Below, piece after piece: positions 45,776 to 54,877 of a DNA stretch of 64,000 nucleotides. Position 1 is the stretch's first letter; each line of letters begins with the position of its first letter. Under the pieces are notes generated by a model. The model did not search any database. It was not told the origin of the DNA and saw only the letters and a list, made by a program, of their open reading frames with translations. The translations under genes were made by a program, and so were the position numbers. Origin of the DNA: Nostoc paludosum FACHB-159 (GTDB taxonomy: Bacteria > Cyanobacteriota > Cyanobacteriia > Cyanobacteriales > Nostocaceae); contig NZ_JACJTU010000003.1 in the NCBI RefSeq assembly GCF_014698835.1, positions 1-64,000 on the forward strand. Reading direction: 5' to 3'.

Positions 45776-46435
45776 AATAAAATCCCTTACGAGTTTTGTT
45801 CCTCATATAGTTTCGCGCATCTCCATGCAGAATTGCTATAAGAATTGCAGAACAAACTCAGGGCTATATTTAAAAATAGCAAATCTAGTTTCTATTTAAT
45901 TTTTCCAGATTTCAGATTTAGTATTACTTGATTTCTCATAAAATTAAAAAAATTAAGAAAGCATCTATGACAAAAATTTAAATTTACAGATGTTAGTCTA
46001 TAAATTCTTAGTTTTCTCAGTACTTATATATTCAAAACTAGAAACTGGCTTCATGGACTTTTCCCTAGCCCTACGGATATAAAAAAAGGCGAGTAAAAAG
46101 GTAGTTTAAAATTCCCAAAGAATTTTGCCACCGTTTTACCCCCCAGGATCTATACAAGGTTTTTTAAAAAGTTTTCTTGAATTATAAATTTATAGTTGTG
46201 TAAGTGATTATTCGCTTATTGATTAACATTATTATACTAATTAGCTCATTATATTAGTATTCTTGACTACAAAAGTCAGGATTTAACCAAAGCTTTAACT
46301 TGAGCTTGGTATGTTTGAATAAACTGGCATTACTTAGGGGAATAACTAAAAAGGACTGGGTATGATTGGGTTTTAAGCAGTAAAATTTGAGAACCCTTAC
46401 CCAGTTCCCAGTTCCTTATAATCAGGATATTTAAC
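45776..46435. other. Gene-free gap between the binding-lipoprotein gene and polA
   Basis: AT-rich DNA. ATACTAAT and ATTAGTAT form an inverted pair near 46233-46260. ACTGGGTA (46355-46362) and TACCCAGT (46398-46405) form another directly downstream of polA, a possible weak terminator. A ~50-bp GC-richer patch is at 46125-46155. No gene seen. Confidence 0.4.
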
Positions 46436-49357
46436 TTACTTTGTTTCCATCCAATTTTCACCTGCACGCGCATCGACCAGCAACGGTACACTTAACTGTA
46501 CTGCGTTCTCCATCACGGATTTAATTTGCGGTTGTAATTCTTGCCACTCATCAGGAGGGATTTCAAATACTAATTCATCGTGAACTTGTAATAATAAACG
46601 CGCCTGATATTTTTGCAAAACGTCATGCAGTCGCACCATCGCAATTTTGATAATATCAGCGTTGGAACCTTGAATCGGTGCATTAGCAGCGGAGCGTAGC
46701 AAACCAGCATCATAGGCACCCAAATTTTTCAATTTACTCAAGTCAATATCTTCTGGGTTGCTGCCTTTTAATTTCCGTAAACTGTTGTTGGTAAAATCAA
46801 AATAACGACGACGACCGAGGATAGTTTCTACATAACCTTGAGCGATCGCTTCTTTTTTCACTCGCTCCAAATAAGCAAAAACTTTAGGATATCGTTCATT
46901 AAACCGCTTAATGAACTCGTTGGCAATGCTCTTATCTATCCCAGTTGAACGAGAAAACCTTAAAGAACCCATTCCATAAATCACGCCAAAGTTAATAGTT
47001 TTTGCTACTCCACGTTCTTCTGATGTGATATTTTCTTTTTCAAATACTAATCGTCCCGTCACAGTATGAACATCTTCATTTTGCTGATATGCTTGCACTA
47101 ATATTGGTTCTTGACTCAAATGAGCCAAAATTCGCAATTCAATTTGTGAGTAATCAGCAGCCACCATTAACCAACCTGGTTCTGGCAAAAATGCCTTGCG
47201 AATTTGGCGACTAAAAGCTGTACGAATCGGGATATTTTGCAAATTTGGATTAGAAGAAGATAACCTACCAGTTGATGTTGCTGCTTGATTAAAATCAGTA
47301 TGTACCCGTTGAGTATCTCCACGCACCAACACAGGTAAGGCATCTACATAAGTAGACTTTAATTTAGATAAAGTGCGGTACTCAGTTATCGTCTCAACAA
47401 ATCCAGTTTGATCGATTTCTTGAAGCTTTTCTAGCGTTGCCGCATCTGTAGAATAACCAGTTTGAATTTTTCGGGAATATTTCGTGCTTAAGCCCAATTT
47501 TTCAAACAAGATTTGGCTCAATTGTTTAGGAGAACCCAAGTTAAAGTTTTCCCCAGCAATTTCTGTTGCTTTCTCTTTTAATTTGGCTAATTCTATTTCT
47601 AAATGTTGCGAAAGTTCTTGTAAATAACCTGAGTTAATGCGAACGCCTGTGTATTCCATTTGCGCTAAAACTGCTTCTAGCGGCTGTTCCACTTCCACTA
47701 ATAGCTTAGACAAAGCTGGAATTTTATTTAATTCTGCACGCAGTTTCGATACCAAACCAAATGTAGAATAAACATCCATGCCACAGTAATCTGCTACTGC
47801 GGCAATATCTATATCAGCGATGGTTTGACCTTTAGGCACTAAATCTAAATAACTTTTCGCCGTTAATCCTAAATATCGCTGTGCCAAATCCATCAAATTA
47901 TGACTAGAATCTGGATTTAGCAGGTAACTTGCCAACATCGGATCGAATACCACTCCATCCAAGTTAATCCCTTGACACTTGAAAACCAAGCGGTCAAATT
48001 TGGCATTCTGTAAAGTTTTAGGATAATCAGCACTTTCAAGAATTGGGCGTAGTGCTTCTAAGACCACATCCTTATTCAAATTTTCCCCAGTTTTGTGACC
48101 AACAGGAATATAAGCAACTTCATCTAACTTCGTTCCCCAGCAGCAACCAATTCCTACTAACTCAGCATCTCTTGGTTCTAAATCTGTGGTTTCAGTGTCC
48201 CAAGCAACTGGTGTTTCTGGATTAGTGAATTTTTGCAAAATTCCTAATAATTCAGTCAATTTTGCTTTGGTATTAATAATGCGTGGTTGAATTGCTGACG
48301 CAGGTTGTTGTTGTACAGCTTGTGTTTCCGCAAAACTAAAAAATGAAAGATCTGGGTCTTCAAATTCAGGTTCTATTTTTGCTGTTTCTGGTTTTGGCGC
48401 TTCTTCAACTTGACCGCCAAAACGTTGCTGTAGGTCGTTGATTTTACCCAAAAACGATTTAAATTCTAACTTTTCTAAAATTGGTGATAAAACGCTTGTA
48501 TCAAATCCTTTTAATTTGCAATCTTCTAAATCAAGTTCTAGAGGAACATCCAAAACAATTTTTGCCAAATATTGAGACTTATAGGCATCTTCTTTACCCG
48601 CTGCCAATTTTTTCTGATTCGCGCCTGGAATTTCATCTAAAGCAGCATAAATATTATCAAGAGAAACATAGGTACTAAGCAACTGTACTGCTGTCTTTTC
48701 TCCTATTCCCTTAACCCCAGGAATATTATCTGATTTATCACCGCAAAGGGCTTTGAAATCAACAATTTGTGAAGGTAAAACGCCCAATTTTTGTTTAACT
48801 TGTTCTGCCTCAAATTCGGTGATGCTATTTGTAGAACGCTTTAAGGCATCTGGACTAAAATTTAGAACAGTGATTTCTTTATCAGCATCTATCAGTTGAA
48901 ATAAATCGCGATCGCCAGTCAGAATCTTCACCCTATACCCAGCAGCCGTTACTCGTTGTGCTAAGGTTCCCAAAACATCATCGGCTTCGTAGCCAGGAGC
49001 AGTGTAAATTGGTAAATTCAACCCATCAAGTAACTCGTGCAGATTTTCTAAGTCGGGAATAAAGTCTTCTGGTGTTTCTTTGCGATCGGCTTTATATGTA
49101 TCATCTGTTTCATGCCGGAAGGTGGGCAAACCCAAATCAAAGGCTACAGCCATTGCCTGGGGATGTTGCGTTCCCATTACTTCCAATAAACACTTAAGAA
49201 AACCAAAACATACACTCGTGGGAATCCCCGTTTTTGTACGTAGTCCTCCATCTCGCCCTTTAGCAAAAGCAAAGTATGAACGATAAGCCAGCGAGTGTCC
49301 ATCTACGAGGATGAACGTCGGACGCGTTGGGGTTGCAGTATCAGTAGTTTCAGACAT
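46436..49357 (-). CDS. polA: DNA polymerase I
   Basis: A 973-residue three-domain polymerase. The 5'-3' flap nuclease is residues ~12-320 (FILVDGHSLAYRSYFAFAKG, YEADDVLGTLAQR, TGDRDLFQL, GVKGIGEKTA). The 3'-5' proofreading domain is ~370-560 with VAWDTETTDLEPRD (Asp/Glu metal ligands, ~387) and LQNAKFDRLVFK, so proofreading looks intact. The polymerase domain is ~590-973: TGRLSSSNPNLQNIPIRT, DYSQIELRILAHLSQEP (motif A, ~734), GVIYGMGSLRFS and LLQVHDELVFEIP (motif C, ~926). It works in repair and Okazaki-fragment maturation. Length is normal for cyanobacteria. The ATG at 49355-49357 is chosen; the next in-frame start is well inside the nuclease. Confidence 0.96.
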   Translation of the reverse strand: MSETTDTATPTRPTFILVDGHSLAYRSYFAFAKGRDGGLRTKTGIPTSVCFGFLKCLLEVMGTQHPQAMAVAFDLGLPTFRHETDDTYKADRKETPEDFIPDLENLHELLDGLNLPIYTAPGYEADDVLGTLAQRVTAAGYRVKILTGDRDLFQLIDADKEITVLNFSPDALKRSTNSITEFEAEQVKQKLGVLPSQIVDFKALCGDKSDNIPGVKGIGEKTAVQLLSTYVSLDNIYAALDEIPGANQKKLAAGKEDAYKSQYLAKIVLDVPLELDLEDCKLKGFDTSVLSPILEKLEFKSFLGKINDLQQRFGGQVEEAPKPETAKIEPEFEDPDLSFFSFAETQAVQQQPASAIQPRIINTKAKLTELLGILQKFTNPETPVAWDTETTDLEPRDAELVGIGCCWGTKLDEVAYIPVGHKTGENLNKDVVLEALRPILESADYPKTLQNAKFDRLVFKCQGINLDGVVFDPMLASYLLNPDSSHNLMDLAQRYLGLTAKSYLDLVPKGQTIADIDIAAVADYCGMDVYSTFGLVSKLRAELNKIPALSKLLVEVEQPLEAVLAQMEYTGVRINSGYLQELSQHLEIELAKLKEKATEIAGENFNLGSPKQLSQILFEKLGLSTKYSRKIQTGYSTDAATLEKLQEIDQTGFVETITEYRTLSKLKSTYVDALPVLVRGDTQRVHTDFNQAATSTGRLSSSNPNLQNIPIRTAFSRQIRKAFLPEPGWLMVAADYSQIELRILAHLSQEPILVQAYQQNEDVHTVTGRLVFEKENITSEERGVAKTINFGVIYGMGSLRFSRSTGIDKSIANEFIKRFNERYPKVFAYLERVKKEAIAQGYVETILGRRRYFDFTNNSLRKLKGSNPEDIDLSKLKNLGAYDAGLLRSAANAPIQGSNADIIKIAMVRLHDVLQKYQARLLLQVHDELVFEIPPDEWQELQPQIKSVMENAVQLSVPLLVDARAGENWMETK

Positions 49358-49609
49358 AGCCCTATTCTAGCCACAAGCTTCTTTATTTACATACTGCATC
49401 AGTTGGTTTATTGAAATTCCTGTACGTTGAGACACCTTTCTTAACAAAACTTCATATAGTTACCAAAAATGCATATTTACTCAAGAAATTTGAACATCAA
49501 AAGTTCACATAAATTTACGTGTATTTATCAAGCCTAGAAGCAAAAGTTAAGAGTTAGAAATAATCTAGTAATCCCTTAATGATTCGGCTTCTGAAAAGCA
49601 TCTTCCATC

Positions 49610-50317
49610 ATGAAAACAAAACTATTGAACACTCTAGGCGCCGCCACAACGTTAGCAGGAATTGTTGCAACTTCTGGAGTAGCTAATGCTGGTTCTCTCT
49701 CGTACACTAGTTCCACTAATTACGATTTTACAAATATCATTGATGCGCCTTTGAGCGTCCAAAAATTTGACTCATCTCTCGGCACACTCCAAGGTGTAAC
49801 AATAGAATTTACTGGCGACATACTTGGAAATGCTGGTTTTGAAAATAGAAGTCCAAGCGCAAGCCAAGCTACAGTAAATCTTGGCAGCCAATTGAGCTTA
49901 AAACTAAATAATCAATCTTTGTTGGAACTGAATCCAAAATATACTTCCAGTTACCAAGTTGCCAAATACGATGGCGTCACTGATTATAGTGGCACATCTG
50001 GAAAGACTCTTTCTAACTTAACTGCCACACAATCTGGTAGCCAGTCTTTTACTAATACCACATTCTTGCAGTCTTTTATTGGTACTGGCAGCGTAGACTT
50101 TTTCTTCTCAGCCATAGCAAACTCACTAGTTACAGGATCGGGTAACATGAGATCCTATATTGATACCTATGCCAAAGCAGGTGTCAAAGTAACTTATAAC
50201 TATGAAGAATTGAAATCTGTACCTGAAGCATCAACTACCCTTGGAATTGGTTTAGTTGCTGGGCTTTGTTTGTTGTCACAACGCAAAAAAATTTTGGTCA
50301 AAGTCTTAAATTCATAG
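49610..50317 (+). CDS. Secreted PEP-CTERM-like surface protein (choice-of-anchor type)
   Basis: A 235-residue protein: signal peptide ~1-27 ending GVANAG, a beta-rich mature domain (SLSYTSSTNYDFTNIIDAPL, VQKFDSSLGTLQGVTIEFTG) and a C-terminal sorting signal SVPEASTTLGIGLVAGLCLL then SQRKK. That is a PEP-CTERM-like motif (VPEAST), a membrane helix and a basic end, recognised and cut by an exosortase system. The central domain looks like the choice-of-anchor E group (LGTLQGVTIEFTG start). A role in extracellular matrix or sheath is inferred. A clean terminator follows at 50388-50416, so the gene is monocistronic. Confidence 0.7.
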   Translation: MKTKLLNTLGAATTLAGIVATSGVANAGSLSYTSSTNYDFTNIIDAPLSVQKFDSSLGTLQGVTIEFTGDILGNAGFENRSPSASQATVNLGSQLSLKLNNQSLLELNPKYTSSYQVAKYDGVTDYSGTSGKTLSNLTATQSGSQSFTNTTFLQSFIGTGSVDFFFSAIANSLVTGSGNMRSYIDTYAKAGVKVTYNYEELKSVPEASTTLGIGLVAGLCLLSQRKKILVKVLNS

Positions 50318-50387
50318 ACTTTAGTTGAATAGGTAAATCTTTTCTATATCTACCTATCAGTCAAGTTTTCTAACTTAAATGTAAATC

Positions 50388-50416
50388 CCCGATTCTTTCG
50401 AGAATCGGGTTTTTTT
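50388..50416 (+). terminator. Rho-independent terminator
   Basis: CCCGATTCT (50388-50396), loop TTCG, AGAATCGGG (50401-50409), followed by seven T (50410-50416). It lies 70 bp past the PEP-CTERM-like gene and is a textbook tetraloop hairpin. Confidence 0.9.
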
Positions 50417-50592
50417 GTTGTGGTTATGGAGTGGAGAGTACGGGAGAAAACTTTTTTGATTTTTAGTTGTTTTTCCCATGATCTAATGTGTTCAAAAACT
50501 TTGAGCTAAAGAAGCGTTGTCTTAAACTTTTCACAAAATCTAAAATCCAAAATGGTATAACCTCTAACTGGAACTTTAAATTTAAGGAATTC

Positions 50593-51429
50593 ATGTACAA
50601 CGCATCTGCCAAAGATATTAAACTACTGGTTGTGGATATAGATGGGACGATCGCCGGACACTCCAATACCATCAACGAACCTGTAAAGCAAGCGCTGATT
50701 GCGGCACAAGCACGAGGCATTCAAGTGGCGATCGCTACAGGTCGTATGTATTGTTCAGCGCTGCGCTTTCACCAAGAAATCGGCTCTACCTTACCATTAA
50801 TGGCTTATCAAGGAGCCTGGATTCAAGACCCCATCACCCAAAAAATTCATCGCCATTTAGTGCTTTCTAGGGAACTCGCCCACCAATTACTCGATTATTT
50901 TGAACAGCCTCAATTACGGCCGCTTTTATCTATCCACTTCTACATCAATGACCAACTCTACGTCCGGGAAATAACCGAAGAAACCAAAATTTATGCACAA
51001 CGTTCTGGTATTATCCCGATTGCTGTGGGAGATTTGCGCCAAGTTTTAACGAATGAACCGACAAAAATTCTCGCTTTGTGTGATGACACAAATTTCATCA
51101 GCGAGGTACTGGGGAATTTGCGCCGCCAATATACACCTGCTGAACTTTATTTAACAACATCTGTTGCCACCTTCTTGGAAGCAACTAACGCCTCTGTGAA
51201 TAAGGGAACTGCTGTACGTTACCTAGCTGAAGAATTGCTGGGATTAGAAGTAGCCAACGTCATGGCTATTGGTGATAACTTCAACGACCTGGAAATGCTA
51301 GAGTATGTCGGTATTGGTATAGCTATGGGAAACGCACCACCAGAAGTGCAAGCGATCGCTCAGTGGGTAGCCCCTAGTGTAGACCATGACGGAGCAGCAG
51401 TGGCAATTGAAAAGTTTTTGCTTCAGTGA
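50593..51429 (+). CDS. Cof-type HAD phosphatase
   Basis: A 278-residue HAD hydrolase, Cof/type IIB. LLVVDIDGTIAGHSN gives the nucleophile and acid Asp (residues 15 and 17). IQVAIATGRMY supplies motif II Thr. NKGTAVRYLAEELL gives the Lys, and VMAIGDNFNDLEMLEYVGIG supplies the metal Asp pair. These enzymes dephosphorylate sugar phosphates, FMN or PLP-type metabolites; substrate unknown. AAGGA 5-9 nt upstream of the ATG at 50593 fixes the start; a longer in-frame frame from 50488 lacks a ribosome binding site. It ends 8 nt before a possible regulatory segment with a Yfr1-like motif. Confidence 0.85.
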   Translation: MYNASAKDIKLLVVDIDGTIAGHSNTINEPVKQALIAAQARGIQVAIATGRMYCSALRFHQEIGSTLPLMAYQGAWIQDPITQKIHRHLVLSRELAHQLLDYFEQPQLRPLLSIHFYINDQLYVREITEETKIYAQRSGIIPIAVGDLRQVLTNEPTKILALCDDTNFISEVLGNLRRQYTPAELYLTTSVATFLEATNASVNKGTAVRYLAEELLGLEVANVMAIGDNFNDLEMLEYVGIGIAMGNAPPEVQAIAQWVAPSVDHDGAAVAIEKFLLQ

Positions 51430-51469
51430 GGGTACTTTTTCCAACCTAACCCATATCAATCAGAAAGGA

Positions 51470-51546
51470 CACCGACGACTGGCCGTGTTTCGTCTCGGTG
51501 CCCCTGCTGGTTCGCTCCTCACACACCTGCTAATGTAGCCGAGGTG
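51470..51546 (+). ncRNA. Candidate small RNA with Yfr1-like CTCCTCACAC core
   Basis: A 5' stem (CACCGACGA at 51470-51478 with TCGTCTCGGTG at 51490-51500) is followed by unpaired CTCCTCACAC (51515-51524). A 3' hairpin comes next (CACCT-GCTA, loop ATG, TAGC-CG-AGGTG, 51524-51546). The two-hairpin, single-stranded-core plan and the core sequence match the cyanobacterial small RNA Yfr1 (ACUCCUCACAC). A T-run after the second hairpin is missing and the genomic place is not the usual one, so this may be a paralogue or coincidence. Confidence 0.4.
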
Positions 51547-51578
51547 ATGCATTGAGTCAATAGCTGTGATGAAAGTTT

Positions 51579-52544
51579 TTATAACTCCAATGGCGCAAAA
51601 ATTTTCAGCTTTTCCTCCAGCACAAATTTTAATACTGACTGAGTAGCCATAAGTAATCCCAGCCTAGCTTGTGCTAACTTTGGTGAGATAATTTTCACTT
51701 CACCCCAAATGCGGCAATTACACCAGAGATTTTCAAAAGCTTGGCTCAAGTTCAATGCTGCCTTTTCCCATTTCACAGAACCCCTAATATCAGGAAATTG
51801 TATGTTGTCTACTACCTCCACTAACTCGCTAATTAAACGACGCTCATCTGGGTGATTTAACTGTAATTTTCCATCGCAGTTGAGCCAAGGTATGGGATTG
51901 GGGGAAATAACACTCCAAAAACTTGGACTACTATTTGCAAGTGGTTCTTTAAGCTGAATCAATCTCTCTCGGTGAGCCAACAGCACTAGCGAACAGCAAC
52001 GCGCATGGGCATGTTGAATGGGAAATAAGGCATTGGGCATTGGGCATTGGGCATTGGTTATTCTTTCTCCCCCTGCCTCCCCTGCTCCCCCTGCTGTTTT
52101 AGCTCCCTCATCTCCCCATACTTCTCTACGAGAGGCTGCGCTAACGGCTTCGCTCAGTACAAGTCTCCCCATCTCCCTATCTTCCCACTCCCCTACTAGC
52201 CTTTGTAACCAACCTGCTAAGGCTGAGTCAGTTAATTCAAAATGTATCCAACCAGGGGGAACTATTTGCACGTTAAAAACGTCGCCACAGGTTGCAGATA
52301 GATGAAGGGCGATCGCGCTGGCAAGCTCCATCGTTTCTCGATTCTGAGAGTTTGACACTTGCAACGCCACACTTGAGGTATACAAAATTTTGCTATTGTT
52401 TCTATCTTTGTATAGAAGAATTTTTTTATTTTTTATGTGTTCGTTTTTGATACTTTCAGTATTAATACTTAAATATTCACTTAAATACTCATATACTAAC
52501 CGTTTAAATGACACATAACTGAGTGTTTGTATTTTATTAAACAC
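51579..52544 (-). CDS. DALR-domain protein resembling ArgRS without catalytic core
   Basis: A 321-residue protein. Residues ~15-118 resemble the N-terminal tRNA-binding domain of arginyl-tRNA synthetase (NVQIVPPGWIHFELTDSALA then GWLQRL). The C-terminal ~90 residues resemble its DALR anticodon-binding bundle (AALNLSQAFENLWCNCRIWG, LAQARLGLLMATQSVLKFVL). The Rossmann catalytic domain with HIGH/KMSKS is absent. Between the two ends, residues ~118-175 are encoded by interspersed repeats (AKTAGGAGEAGGE, NAQCPMPN) that stay in frame. Such ArgRS-like proteins occur in cyanobacteria; a role in tRNA-Arg binding is a guess. TTGACA-like signals were not seen upstream. Confidence 0.6.
   Translation of the reverse strand: MFNKIQTLSYVSFKRLVYEYLSEYLSINTESIKNEHIKNKKILLYKDRNNSKILYTSSVALQVSNSQNRETMELASAIALHLSATCGDVFNVQIVPPGWIHFELTDSALAGWLQRLVGEWEDREMGRLVLSEAVSAASRREVWGDEGAKTAGGAGEAGGERITNAQCPMPNALFPIQHAHARCCSLVLLAHRERLIQLKEPLANSSPSFWSVISPNPIPWLNCDGKLQLNHPDERRLISELVEVVDNIQFPDIRGSVKWEKAALNLSQAFENLWCNCRIWGEVKIISPKLAQARLGLLMATQSVLKFVLEEKLKIFAPLEL
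52020..52175. repeat. Interspersed repeats inside the DALR-protein gene
   Basis: GGGCATTGGGCATTGGGCAT (52035-52055), CCCCTGCCTCCCCTGCTCCC (52070-52090) and ACGAGAGGCTGCGCTAACGG with CTTCGCT (52129-52155) lie within the coding region. No stop codon results, and the frame resumes on each side. Confidence 0.7.
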
Positions 52545-52857
52545 TAGATTTTACGTAAATAGCTTTGTAAACTATATTTGTTAATTTGGTGTCACCTATC
52601 TCCGGATATAGGTTTAATCTAGATGAAGAAAAATGAGAGTAGGATAAAATTTGATGAATAATCGATGAATAGTGAGTAAACTTTACTACCATCATTGTAC
52701 AGTAGGAAGTATAACAAAAGAATAGAGAGTAATTCTTTGCTTTCTATTCTTTGGATGGCTGGCGCTGTTAGGCGTTAAGCCTGCATCGCCAACACAAAGA
52801 CACTCCTTGCACCTTTCGATCACGTCTTTGTCTTCAGCCGAACGCTCTTTGTTACCT
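52545..52857. other. Gene-free gap before the Crp-family gene
   Basis: AT-rich. AGGCGTTAAGCCT near 52770 is a short palindrome inside a GGCGCTGTTAGGCGTTAAGC-type repeat. Divergent promoters are expected; none is clear. Confidence 0.4.
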
Positions 52858-53577
52858 ATGCAATCTCCATCTTCTTTTTCTGAGGCATCACGGCCTTTTT
52901 TAACTTGGCAACGGATTCTTGACTGGGCTCAGGAACACTACCGCTGCCGCACCTTCAGCAAAGATGAGCGCATTCCAGCCCGACCTGGATTGCTATATTT
53001 GGTGCAAAGGGGTGCAATCCGTATGGTAGGAACCGCCCAGGTTAGCGCGACTGCCAGCCAGCTAACGTCTCGACGAATCAACAGAACTCCAGAGGAAGCG
53101 TTCTTGGGTTTTGTTGGAGCGGGACAGCCCTTTGAAATTGTTGCTCAGTCACCATTCACACTCCAAGCTTACGCTCATGTTGACCAAACTGCGGTGCTGT
53201 GGATGTACTGGCACGACTTAGATAACTGGCCTCACTTCCGCCGGGAAGTTATGGATGCCTTTAGATATCAGCACCAGCGTAAGCTGCTGTGGCTGAGTGC
53301 CTTGGGACAACGCCGCACAATTGACCGACTCTTGGGATTCCTCACATTGTTGATTGAGGAATATGGAGAGCCAGCAATGAGCGACACCGATCCCGATGTC
53401 ATTCGTGGCTATTGTTTGCCTTTCCCCCTTACCCATGCCCAAATTGGTAGCGCGATTGGTTCGACTCGTGTCACCGTCACCCGCTTAATGGGCAAGCTGC
53501 GTCAACGTGGCTTAATCCTTACCCAAGGCGATAATCTCATTTGCTTACCAGCAGAGTCGATTAATAGAGCCAGCTAA
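52858..53577 (+). CDS. Crp/Fnr-family transcription regulator
   Basis: About 239 residues. The N-terminal beta-roll (RTFSKDERIPARPGLLYLVQ, GAIRMVG, GFVGAGQPFEIV) and connecting helix lead to a winged helix-turn-helix near the end: LTHAQIGSAIGSTRVTVTRL then MGKLRQRGLI (~190-220), close to Crp-family DNA-binding helices. The cAMP-binding PBC signature is not clear, so the effector is unknown. The fold suggests a dimer. The ATG at 52858 is preferred over the TTG at 52807. It may control nearby genes such as the divergent DALR gene, but no palindromic TGTGA-type site was found. Similar regulators are conserved across filamentous cyanobacteria. Confidence 0.8.
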   Translation: MQSPSSFSEASRPFLTWQRILDWAQEHYRCRTFSKDERIPARPGLLYLVQRGAIRMVGTAQVSATASQLTSRRINRTPEEAFLGFVGAGQPFEIVAQSPFTLQAYAHVDQTAVLWMYWHDLDNWPHFRREVMDAFRYQHQRKLLWLSALGQRRTIDRLLGFLTLLIEEYGEPAMSDTDPDVIRGYCLPFPLTHAQIGSAIGSTRVTVTRLMGKLRQRGLILTQGDNLICLPAESINRAS

Positions 53578-53654
53578 AGCACAGTTCAGAGGGGCGATTT
53601 CCGCCACTCTGCCTGAATGCGATGGGCTACGCCCCGCCAAAGGCGATCGCAGTG

Positions 53655-54701
53655 TCAGCGAATTTTGACAAACCCAGCTTGGGTAATCAGTTCCTGCCCC
53701 TGCTCAGTCAGCAGTAAGTTGGCGTAAGCGACACCTGCTTGCTGCTCAGTCTGACCATTCTGTTTGACCACCACAAACAGATTGCGGGTAATGGGGTACT
53801 TTCCTGATTGAAAAGCCTCAATGTTTAACTTGTTCCGTTTACCAGGACATTCAGACGGGAGGACAAATGGTTCTTGGTAGGGAGCAATATATTGCCCTTG
53901 TGTACGCCCCAACGGCAAGGCTCTAATTGAACATTGAGGAATCACCTCTGGGGCAGAAGCGTAGTAAATGCCACCAGGACTACTAGCCAATTTTTGCAAG
54001 GCTTGGGTGGTTGTGGAGATAAATTCCACATTGGAGCTGAAAGCTTGACCACCCAAGATGTCTTGGACAAAAAGTTCTACCGTACCGCCATCAACAATTC
54101 GGCGGGAATAAGGCTTGATAGGAATATTGGAACCGCCCAATTGGCTCCAATTATTGATTTTGCCAGTATAAATTGACTTTAACTGGTCTACCGTTAGTCC
54201 TGGTATGTTGAGGTTTGGGTTAACTGCAACTGCTAAACCATCAATTGCTACAGGAATTTGTTTCAAAGCGAACCCACGCTGCTGGGCGCGGCTAAACTCT
54301 TGGTCTAAAATTGGTCGAGAAGACTGGGCAAAAGCTAGTTGACCATCTATCAGCGACTGTATACCAGTACCAGAACCAGGAGATGTATTGCTCGGTTCTA
54401 CATAACGCAGCCTAAATTCTCCTCGTGCTGCTTGAATTCCTGGGTCAACTATTAATCGAATTGGTGCCCAAGACGTACTGCCTCCGTAATTGAATAATCC
54501 AGTGGGAACATCCTGGACCGAGGCGAAAGTGTTAGCACTAGGTTGTGCTGATGGAGGTTGGGGTGTGTTGGTGCTACGAGAATTAATTTGATTTAAGTCA
54601 AGACCAGATTTTCTGCTAAACCACCAAAAACCGCCAGCTATTAAGCCAACGGTAATTAGGAGAGATAAAACAAGAATAGGTATTTCATTTTTTTGGGACA
54701 T
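53655..54701 (-). CDS. PstS-like phosphate-type substrate-binding protein, membrane anchored
   Basis: A 348-residue protein with an N-terminal membrane helix (ILVLSLLITVGLIAGGFWW), a Pro/Ser/Gln-rich linker and a class II binding fold: GLFNYGGSTSWAPIRLIVDP, RYVEPSNTSPGSGTGIQSLI (phosphate-loop-like), AFAQSSRP, VDQLKSIYTGKINNWSQLGG, PYSRRIVDGGTVELF and LTEQGQELITQAGF near the end. PstS/SphX proteins deliver phosphate to Pst ABC transporters; the anchored form in cyanobacteria may sense or store it. No pst permease genes lie in the window. The phosphate assignment is by fold; other oxyanions are possible. Confidence 0.75.
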   Translation of the reverse strand: MSQKNEIPILVLSLLITVGLIAGGFWWFSRKSGLDLNQINSRSTNTPQPPSAQPSANTFASVQDVPTGLFNYGGSTSWAPIRLIVDPGIQAARGEFRLRYVEPSNTSPGSGTGIQSLIDGQLAFAQSSRPILDQEFSRAQQRGFALKQIPVAIDGLAVAVNPNLNIPGLTVDQLKSIYTGKINNWSQLGGSNIPIKPYSRRIVDGGTVELFVQDILGGQAFSSNVEFISTTTQALQKLASSPGGIYYASAPEVIPQCSIRALPLGRTQGQYIAPYQEPFVLPSECPGKRNKLNIEAFQSGKYPITRNLFVVVKQNGQTEQQAGVAYANLLLTEQGQELITQAGFVKIR

Positions 54702-54877
54702 AACAATTACCCGCGTGTCCGTTTAATATTAGGAACTGGGGATGGGCATAGGGTACAAGAGGCAGAGGTCTAGGTATTTTAAAACTCACTGTATCCTAAA
54801 GAATGGCCATCTTTGTCTGTCACCATGAACTTAAGGCCAGCCTTGAGGATGACTCTTGCACGTTTAGAAATCGCATT

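Noticed and set aside
45776-46435. Riboswitch upstream of the FecB/BtuF-like gene
   Set aside because: No conserved B12 or other riboswitch core was recognised; AT-rich DNA only.
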